Assembly (NCBI GenBank): GCA_934402055.1
Contig: CAKRTC010000001.1
Coordinates: 1 to 64,000 of the forward strand
Source of the DNA: an uncultured Lachnospiraceae bacterium
Lineage (GTDB): Bacteria > Bacillota > Clostridia > Lachnospirales > Lachnospiraceae
DNA length: 64,000 bases
Direction: 5' to 3'
Shown: positions 58,560-64,000 of the stretch, piece after piece
How positions within the stretch are numbered: position 1 is the stretch's first letter
How the letters are laid out: every line of letters starts with the position of its first letter
Made by a program: the position numbers and the translations under genes
Notes under the pieces: generated by a model
What the model was told of the DNA's origin: nothing
Database searches by the model: none
What the model saw: the letters and a program-made list of their open reading frames with translations, nothing else

Positions 58560-58581
58560 AGCGCATAAACGGAATCGGAAA
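58558..58581 (+). repeat. 24-nt repeat, second copy of 9765-9788
   Basis: Identical to the string after lexA. Here it continues into TCCGTATAATGCGC, giving nested GCGCAT/ATGCGC arms around it. Confidence 0.8.
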
Positions 58582-58642
58582 CAATCCGTATAATGCGCAA
58601 AAAGAAAGAACAAAACATCATATATTCTTAAGAATAAACTAA

Positions 58643-58694
58643 TTGACTAAAACGAAAGCAGAGTGTATCATCTGTACTACGATGATTAGTACAG
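58643..58694 (+). promoter_or_regulatory. Promoter and GntR/YtrA-type operator
   Basis: TTGACT (58643-58648) and TATCAT (58666-58671) are 17 nt apart. Touching the -10 box is a perfect inverted repeat CTGTACTA-CGATGAT-TAGTACAG (58672-58694), the kind of palindrome bound by YtrA-type GntR repressors. The regulator is encoded first in the operon, implying autoregulation. Confidence 0.72.
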
Positions 58695-58816
58695 TTAATA
58701 CGCTTATCACTTTGACATTTCCGGAAACGGATTAAGCCGCAGTGAAGGCTGTGAGCGCTGTAATGCTGCACAGATGCGTATAACGTAGCCGGATATACAG
58801 AGAAAGGAAGATCTGT

Positions 58817-59203
58817 ATGATATTTTTGGATCAAATGGACAGAAGACCTATCTATGAACAGATAGTCGAGAAGATGTCCGAGCTCATGATCCGGGGAGCT
58901 TTGAGTGAGAACTGTCCTTTGCCGTCGGTAAGAAATCTGGCGGCAGAGCTTTCGATCAATCCCAATACGGTTCAGAGAGCTTACATTGAGCTTGAACGGG
59001 AAGGATACATCTATTCGGTCAAGGGCAAGGGCAGCTTCGTATCTCCTCTGGATGATATCAGAGACAGGAAATGTGAGGAGCTTTTGTCGGAGATAAGAGC
59101 AGACATAGGCAAGGCTGTTCAGGCCGGAATCAAGGAAGAAGAGCTTATTGCCGAGGTGAGGGACATTTACAGTCAGGCTAAGGGAGAAAAAAAACATGAT
59201 TGA
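58817..59203 (+). CDS. GntR-family regulator, YtrA subfamily
   Basis: A 128-residue regulator: an N-terminal winged helix (residues 5-75; PIYEQIVEKMSELMIRGAL, PSVRNLAAELSINPNTVQRAYIELEREGYIYSVKGKGSFV) and a short helical tail of ~45 residues for dimerisation. This small form is the YtrA type, usually encoded with and repressing ABC transporters that respond to cell-wall stress. AAAGGAAG lies upstream of the ATG, and an operator-like palindrome overlaps its promoter. Its last 8 nt overlap the next gene. Confidence 0.92.
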   Translation: MIFLDQMDRRPIYEQIVEKMSELMIRGALSENCPLPSVRNLAAELSINPNTVQRAYIELEREGYIYSVKGKGSFVSPLDDIRDRKCEELLSEIRADIGKAVQAGIKEEELIAEVRDIYSQAKGEKKHD

Positions 59204-60095
59204 AGTAAGCGGACTTACAAAGACCTTCGACGGCTTTGTTGCCGTGGATGATCTGAATCTTTGCATCAGGGATTCGGCGGTATTCGGGCTTGTCGGAACC
59301 AACGGTGCGGGAAAGAGTACATTTTTAAAGATGGCTGCGGGAATCATGAAGCCCGACAGCGGCAGTGTCAGGATAGACGGTACCGATGTATATGAAAATA
59401 CCGAGGTCAAGCAGAATCTATTCTATATATCGGATGATCAGTATTTCTTTGAAAATGCCAAGCCGAGAGAAATGACGAATCTGTACAGACTGGTATATCC
59501 GGATTTTGATATACACAGGTTTGACATGCTGATCGATTCGTTTGAACTCCCTAAGGACAGGAAGATCAATACCTATTCAAAGGGAATGAAGAAGCTGCTG
59601 GCCGTTATATACGGATTATCGGCAAAGACAAAGTATCTGTATTGCGACGAGACCTTTGACGGACTCGATCCGGTAATGCGCCAGGCAGTCAAGAGTCTTA
59701 TAGCGGGAGATATGGCGGACAGAGGACTTACTCCGGTAATAAGCTCACACAACTTGAGAGAGCTTGAGGATATATGTGATCATGTGGGACTTCTTCATAA
59801 GGGAGGAATACTTCTTTCGGAGGAGCTTGACGATATGAAGCTCAATATCCATAAGGTACAGTGTGTGCTTAAGCCGGGGATGACGGAAGCCGATATCAAG
59901 GGACTGGATATCATTATATGTGAGAAGAGAGGAAGTCTGCTGACACTGACGGTAAGAGGCGGCGAGGAAGAGATAAATGCAGTCATAGGAGGACTTGAAC
60001 CTGTATTCTATGAGACTGTGCCGCTCACTCTCGAAGAGATATTTATCAGTGAAACGGAGGTGAAGGGCTATGACATCAAAAAGCTCATTCTTTGA
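59196..60095 (+). CDS. ABC transporter ATP-binding protein (YtrB-like)
   Basis: A 299-residue cytoplasmic ATPase. Walker A is GTNGAGKST (~35-43), the signature is the variant YSKGMKKLL, Walker B is YLYCDETFDGLDP, and the H-loop is ISSHNLRE. The variant signature with SKGM is common in ABC-2 exporter ATPases. The start overlaps the end of the GntR gene by 8 nt. Residues 215-299 form the usual C-terminal regulatory part. It pairs with the large permease gene that overlaps its end. Confidence 0.9.
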   Translation: MIEVSGLTKTFDGFVAVDDLNLCIRDSAVFGLVGTNGAGKSTFLKMAAGIMKPDSGSVRIDGTDVYENTEVKQNLFYISDDQYFFENAKPREMTNLYRLVYPDFDIHRFDMLIDSFELPKDRKINTYSKGMKKLLAVIYGLSAKTKYLYCDETFDGLDPVMRQAVKSLIAGDMADRGLTPVISSHNLRELEDICDHVGLLHKGGILLSEELDDMKLNIHKVQCVLKPGMTEADIKGLDIIICEKRGSLLTLTVRGGEEEINAVIGGLEPVFYETVPLTLEEIFISETEVKGYDIKKLIL

Positions 60096-62451
60096 TCTGA
60101 TGAAGGAAAACTTTAAGAGAAGGATAGCGCTTCCGGCAATTGCGACATTGATGTTTTTCTTTGTAATGCCTATAGCATCACTGCTCGTATCCGACAATTA
60201 CTTAAGACAGCTTGATATCGGAGCGAGTGCGGTTGATATTGCCAATGCCAAGGCGTGGATATACAGAGATTTTATTAATACACATAATGCTGCGGGCGGA
60301 CTGCTTGTTTTGCTCATCTTGCTTGCGCTTATATCGGGAATATCGGCATTTTCATATCTGCATAACGGCAGAAAGACGGATTTTTATCACAGCCTGCCGA
60401 TAAGCAGAAACAGACTCTATGCGGTTGCAGCAGTCAACAGCATATTGATGGTGGGAATACCGTATCTTATCATGGCAATCGCCTCGGCGCTGATAATCGG
60501 AAGCCGCAGCGGACATGCCGGCTGCTTAAGCTATGCGCTTATCAATTATCTGTACGGAATGTGCTTCTTCATACTGTTCTTTGCGACGACAGTACTTGCC
60601 ATGATGCTCACGGGCACAAAGCTTACAGGTATTATGGGAACAGCGGTATTGCTGTCCTACGGTCCGGCAGTATACGGGGTCATTGAGATGATGAAGAGCC
60701 TGTATTACTGGAGCTATTATCAGGACAGTGAGAGGATAGAAGAGATAAGCTCGTGGCTATCTCCGGTGACCTGGGCAAGTATGTCGGGAAGCTCTATGCC
60801 TGTACGCGCACTCGTATCACTTGCGGCAGCGGCGGTATTGATGGCAGCATCACTCATGCTCTACCGGGTAAGAAGATCGGAAGCGGCTGGAACTTCTATG
60901 GCGTTTAAGAAAACAGAGGCTCCGATAAAGCTGCTTATTACTGTTCCTACGGCACTTGCGGCAGGTGCGCTGATGGGAAGCATAGCGGGTAATTCGGATG
61001 CATGGACAGTCTTTGCAATAGTTGCAGCTACTGTAATAGTTCACTGTATTATCGAGATAATATACAATGCGGACTTCAAGAAGCTTTTTGCGCATAAGCC
61101 GCATATGGCAATATGTCTGATAATTTCGCTGGCAGTATTTGCATTTTTCAGATTTGATGTAAGCGGCTTTGATGATTATGTGCCGGAGGACAGCAAGATA
61201 GAGTCTTCGGCGGTATATTCATCCTCTATAGAAAACATTTACGGAAATGAAGATAATGTAGTTTATGATGATGAGTACGGCGGTGCACGTCTAAAGCATG
61301 ACAGAGACGAAATAGATGTGCTTTGCGATATGAGGCTCGCTGATACGGAAGCTGTCAAGGCTGTTGCATCTGCAGGAATAGCGCGTATACAGGAGCTTAG
61401 AGCTAACGGAGCAAAGGCGGGTGACGGTATCTATAATGCTGTGATACAGCCAAGACGCCAAGACGGAGCGGCAGAGGAGTCTCAGAACATCAATATGATC
61501 CTGCTTGCATGGCATCTTAATAACGGTAAGACTGTGTACAGACATTATAGCTATGATCTGGCTGATACAGGAGTGGAGCTTGAGAAGATCTGCAACAGCC
61601 GCGAATTCAAGACTGCCGTATATCCTATACTCGCAAGAAGCGAAGAGTATGTAAAGGAGATAAGCGGAGTTAATTTCAAAGATGAATTCGGCTGTCACAG
61701 GATAGATCTCGGAGCGTATTCGGAAAGCGAACGCAGCGAAATTATCGCAAAGCTCTTTGAAACTTATACCAAGGAGCTTTCGGAGCTCAGTATAGAGACA
61801 CGCAGGAAGGAATCGCCTGTAGCCGCATTGCAGTTTAAACATAAGGACTTCCAGGCGGTAGCGGATGAGATCAGAAAAAATGACGGATATCTGGGAATGC
61901 TTAACCAGAGTGGTTATTATCCTTTGTATCCTTCATTTACAGGAACCATCAAGCTGCTGGAGGAGTACGGTGTTATCCTGAATAAGGGAATAGATCCCGA
62001 CGGAATTACTCAGATAACTCTTACGGACGGACGCGGATATTATTATGACGAAGACGGAAGCAAGCTTAATGTGACCAAGGAACCGCTTATCGTTACCGAT
62101 AAGGATGAGATCAGAGAGATACTGGACAGCGTGGTACTCTATGTGGACACCAATAATGTCTTTAATCCTCAGTATTACGGTGTGGGCGTCGGCGTTACGT
62201 TTAACACAGCTAAAAAGACAAGCTATGATTATGTTGACGAAGAAAGCGGAATACCTGCCGAAGAATACATAAGTGACGGAACAGCGGATACCTATTCACA
62301 TGAGACCGCAAGTATGGCATACGTTGATTATTCGGAGACAAAAAATATAGATCTTACTTTTGATGCCGATAAGATACCTGAATTTGTTAAGCAGTATTTT
62401 GAGATAAGTGATGAACAGCTTAGCAGGGATTCAGACATAACAGCATGGTAA
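60070..62451 (+). CDS. ABC-2 type permease with large C-terminal extracytoplasmic domain
   Basis: A 793-residue membrane protein. Residues ~20-365 contain about nine to ten helices in an ABC-2 exporter layout (FSYLHNGRKTDFYHSLPISRNRLY is a typical cytoplasmic elbow). Residues ~370-793 are hydrophilic and presumably outside or at the membrane surface, resembling the DUF6449 tail of YtrA-linked permeases. The function is likely export or sensing linked to envelope stress; the substrate is unknown. It overlaps the ATPase gene by 26 nt and has GGAGG upstream of its ATG. Confidence 0.85.
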   Translation: MTSKSSFFDLMKENFKRRIALPAIATLMFFFVMPIASLLVSDNYLRQLDIGASAVDIANAKAWIYRDFINTHNAAGGLLVLLILLALISGISAFSYLHNGRKTDFYHSLPISRNRLYAVAAVNSILMVGIPYLIMAIASALIIGSRSGHAGCLSYALINYLYGMCFFILFFATTVLAMMLTGTKLTGIMGTAVLLSYGPAVYGVIEMMKSLYYWSYYQDSERIEEISSWLSPVTWASMSGSSMPVRALVSLAAAAVLMAASLMLYRVRRSEAAGTSMAFKKTEAPIKLLITVPTALAAGALMGSIAGNSDAWTVFAIVAATVIVHCIIEIIYNADFKKLFAHKPHMAICLIISLAVFAFFRFDVSGFDDYVPEDSKIESSAVYSSSIENIYGNEDNVVYDDEYGGARLKHDRDEIDVLCDMRLADTEAVKAVASAGIARIQELRANGAKAGDGIYNAVIQPRRQDGAAEESQNINMILLAWHLNNGKTVYRHYSYDLADTGVELEKICNSREFKTAVYPILARSEEYVKEISGVNFKDEFGCHRIDLGAYSESERSEIIAKLFETYTKELSELSIETRRKESPVAALQFKHKDFQAVADEIRKNDGYLGMLNQSGYYPLYPSFTGTIKLLEEYGVILNKGIDPDGITQITLTDGRGYYYDEDGSKLNVTKEPLIVTDKDEIREILDSVVLYVDTNNVFNPQYYGVGVGVTFNTAKKTSYDYVDEESGIPAEEYISDGTADTYSHETASMAYVDYSETKNIDLTFDADKIPEFVKQYFEISDEQLSRDSDITAW

Positions 62452-62462
62452 AGGAGTTTATA

Positions 62463-63239
62463 ATGAAAAAGAATATTAAATATCTTGTAACAATGACAAC
62501 ACTTGCACTTGCAGTAGCCGCAAGCACAGGCTGCGGAAACAAGAATGTCGAAAAGGAAACAACTGCCGGTGCGGCAGTTATAGAGTCTGAGGTCGATACC
62601 GAAAATGAGACTAAGGATTCCGTGGTTGAGGTCGAGACAAGTACCGAAGCAGAGTCGGAGTCGGATGAATATTTCACAGAGGATCCGATAAGCAGATTCG
62701 GAACAGTAGAGAGCGTTGATCCGGACAGCATGAGTCTCGTTATCGACACAGAGTATGATGAGGATGTCAAGAAGGCAAATCCTTCGGGTGCGGAGTCTGA
62801 GTCTATGATATACAACCTGACCGAGGAGGTTCCGATCATTGACGCTTCCACAGGTGAGCCTATAGAGCTTAAGGACGTACAGCCGGGAAGTTCGGTGCTT
62901 GCATGGACAGGAGACACCATGACACTCTCGCTTCCGGCACAGGTAAATCTCCAGGCGCTTATAACAAATCTCCCGGCAGATGCATCCGGACCTATGTATA
63001 TGGTGGTAAAGGGTGCAGAATGGAGCAAGGACGACAAGACTCTTACGATCAAGGACAATGAGGGCAACAAGTGGACTGCTTTGGATGATAAGGTTCAGGT
63101 AGTGCCGTTCAGGACAAAGCAGATCGTTAAGCTTCAGGATGTTAAGGCAGGAAGCCGTATCATGGTATGGGGCTCAGGCGAGGAAAATGCATCCGAGGGC
63201 GAATTATCCAAGATCATGCTCTTAAGCAGTGCAGAGTAA
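62463..63239 (+). CDS. Uncharacterised lipoprotein of the YtrA-type operon
   Basis: A 258-residue lipoprotein. The signal (1-23) ends in lipobox STGC, followed by a Glu/Thr/Ser-rich stalk (~25-72). The folded part (~73-258) shows repeated beta strands: SRFGTVESVDPDSMSLVIDT, GAEWSKDDKTLTIKDNEG, and two similar LKDVQPGSSVLAWTG / LQDVKAGSRIMVWGS segments that suggest an internal duplication. No catalytic motif is visible. Its ATG follows the permease stop by 11 nt with AAAGGAG upstream, so it belongs to the operon and may be an external partner of the transporter. Confidence 0.82.
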   Translation: MKKNIKYLVTMTTLALAVAASTGCGNKNVEKETTAGAAVIESEVDTENETKDSVVEVETSTEAESESDEYFTEDPISRFGTVESVDPDSMSLVIDTEYDEDVKKANPSGAESESMIYNLTEEVPIIDASTGEPIELKDVQPGSSVLAWTGDTMTLSLPAQVNLQALITNLPADASGPMYMVVKGAEWSKDDKTLTIKDNEGNKWTALDDKVQVVPFRTKQIVKLQDVKAGSRIMVWGSGEENASEGELSKIMLLSSAE

Positions 63240-63344
63240 TGGCTTATGCCGCTTTATAATTATTTTATGGTTTATTAACAGACTGTTTATATTAAGCACA
63301 CCTTGAATTCACACTGAAGCTATATCTTATTAACATCGAGATCA

Positions 63345-63530
63345 GGAAAACCGCTTAAGCGGAATGGAGTCGGGTAAGGCGGCAGCTGTGGACGAAAGGG
63401 ATGCCGATGAGGAATCGGTCCTAACCGATCGGAACAGAAAGTCAGAGATGTTTGTGAGACTTTATTCGATCCGGGATTTTGATAATTACGGAATTGTCTG
63501 TTAAAGCGCGATACAGTTAGCGCTTAGTAT
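63345..63530 (+). ncRNA. Candidate structured RNA with no downstream gene
   Basis: The intergenic stretch holds a series of hairpins: CCGCTTAAGCGG (63352-63363), a GC-rich core with GGCGGCAGCTGTG and GACGAAAGGGATGCC, CCGAT-GAGGA-ATCGG (63403-63417), CCGATCGG (63425-63432), and AAGCGC/GCGCTT (63504-63526). It is followed by a terminator and then by a convergent gene, so on the plus strand it would be a free-standing RNA of about 200 nt. I could not match it to RNase P, SRP, 6S or a known riboswitch by eye. Confidence 0.4.
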
Positions 63531-63545
63531 GACTATAATACCTTC

Positions 63546-63582
63546 GCAAAAGAACCGACTGATACACAGCCGGTTCTTTTGC
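63546..63582. terminator. Bidirectional terminator before the right-edge gene
   Basis: GCAAAAGAACCG and CGGTTCTTTTGC arms form a 12-bp perfect outer stem. It can end the plus-strand transcript and the convergent dehydrogenase gene. Confidence 0.8.
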
Positions 63583-63604
63583 ATAAGTGTTGGTTTATAT
63601 AGCT

Positions 63605-64000
63605 TTATAAGCCTGCCTTTAATTTTCTTCCGGCAGCATTCTGCTCTTTCATGGCTTTAATGTAGCCCTCGGCAGTAATACTCTTGTCACGGCACTTCCA
63701 TTCTGTGGTCTTGGCAGCGAAGTCGAGCATCTTGGCAAATTCGGACTCGTCGATCTCTATATCGTCGAAGCATACAGGAAGTCCGATCTTATGGTTGAAT
63801 TCCATGATACGGTCACGGAGCTCATACTGCTTGTCATAAGTGAGCAGACAAAGTACGCCGAGTGAGACTATCTCACCGTGGAGATGCTTATCTCCCTTCT
63901 TGGTTACGGCAGAGCCGTAGTAGACTATATGAGCAAGTGATGAATTGTAATAGTAATCCGGAAGCTTGGAAACCATATTTGAAACCAGTCCTGTGGATAT
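63605..64000 (-). CDS. Iron-containing alcohol dehydrogenase (GldA-like), C-terminal part
   Basis: Incomplete gene: the frame is open to the right edge, and 132 codons including the stop are inside the window. The visible C-terminus includes YYYNSSLAHIVYYG and a GDKHLHGEIVSLGVLCLLTYD stretch, where the His residues belong to the metal site of group III (iron-containing) alcohol dehydrogenases such as glycerol dehydrogenase. It probably oxidises or reduces a small alcohol with NAD(P). The N-terminal nucleotide-binding half is outside the window. Confidence 0.8.
   Translation of the reverse strand: MSTGLVSNMVSKLPDYYYNSSLAHIVYYGSAVTKKGDKHLHGEIVSLGVLCLLTYDKQYELRDRIMEFNHKIGLPVCFDDIEIDESEFAKMLDFAAKTTEWKCRDKSITAEGYIKAMKEQNAAGRKLKAGL

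Noticed and set aside
63345..63500. Cobalamin riboswitch
   Set aside because: The CAGCTGTGGA stretch recalls it, but the GGTG-AA-TCC and GCCACTG blocks are missing and no cobalamin gene follows.

Overview
The window looks like a chromosome segment of an anaerobic, fermentative, low-to-moderate G+C Firmicute, most likely a Clostridia member of the Lachnospiraceae type. This is inferred from gene content: two different [FeFe]-hydrogenases, a membrane pyrophosphatase, ATP-type PEP carboxykinase, three ECF-transporter S components, tetrahydrofolate- and glycine-type riboswitches, Rrf2 and CsoR regulators, and AGGAGG-like ribosome sites before nearly every gene. No rRNA, tRNA, CRISPR array or prophage was seen. 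The only classical mobile element is the last ~74 bases of a group II intron at the left edge.

Layout. 1-5.8 kb: intron end, carbon-starvation (CstA) transporter, then a membrane protein, a MoxR AAA+ ATPase and a VWA protein. 6.1-7.3 kb (minus): DUF436 protein and an ECF S component. 7.4-9.8 kb: a mutagenesis/SOS cassette (Y-family polymerase, YolD-like protein, LexA/UmuD-like repressor). 9.9-13.3 kb: copper homeostasis (two CsoR operators, csoR, copA with a fused CopZ-like tail). 13.4-18.4 kb: complete branched-chain amino-acid ABC transporter livJHMGF. 18.7-20.3 kb: tetrahydrofolate riboswitch, FolT-like S component, LysR regulator. 20.4-24.2 kb: two cyclic-di-GMP proteins. 24.7-27.0 kb: DUF554, cysteine synthase, Rrf2 regulator. 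27.7-31.9 kb: group-B [FeFe]-hydrogenase and an SsuA/ThiY-type ABC importer. 32-37.4 kb (minus): glucose-6-phosphate isomerase with a tiny membrane protein, and a group-A [FeFe]-hydrogenase with a NuoF/GltD-type flavoprotein. 37.7-44.8 kb: secreted NlpC/P60-like protein, pckA (minus), a third c-di-GMP protein and hppA. 45-51 kb: carbonic anhydrase, MATE exporter, SNF transporter, ABC-F ATPase (minus). 51-58.5 kb: panB, LtaS-like sulfatase, RibU, second MATE, glycine-riboswitch-controlled AGCS symporter. 58.6-63.2 kb: YtrA-type GntR / ABC-2 transporter / lipoprotein operon. The right edge is cut inside an iron-containing alcohol dehydrogenase (minus).

How the parts fit: amino-acid and vitamin uptake under RNA control, hydrogen and PEP metabolism, cation-pumping pyrophosphatase, copper defence and c-di-GMP signalling suit a gut or rumen fermenter. 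The intergenic regions are more unusual than the genes. They hold a family of modular, strongly palindromic repeats, one of them about 125 nt, present nearly identical in inverted orientation at ~5.9 and ~44.9 kb, with compensatory changes in its terminal hairpin. There are also several structured leaders or RNAs I cannot assign to a known class (45.1, 47.4, 57.0 and 63.4 kb). At gene level the most notable points are an internal start that could release a CopZ chaperone from the end of copA, an ABC-F protein in which every element of one ATP site is degenerate, a hydrogenase partner that joins NuoF-type and GltD-type domains without an FMN domain, and a G8 tract at the start of a c-di-GMP gene.
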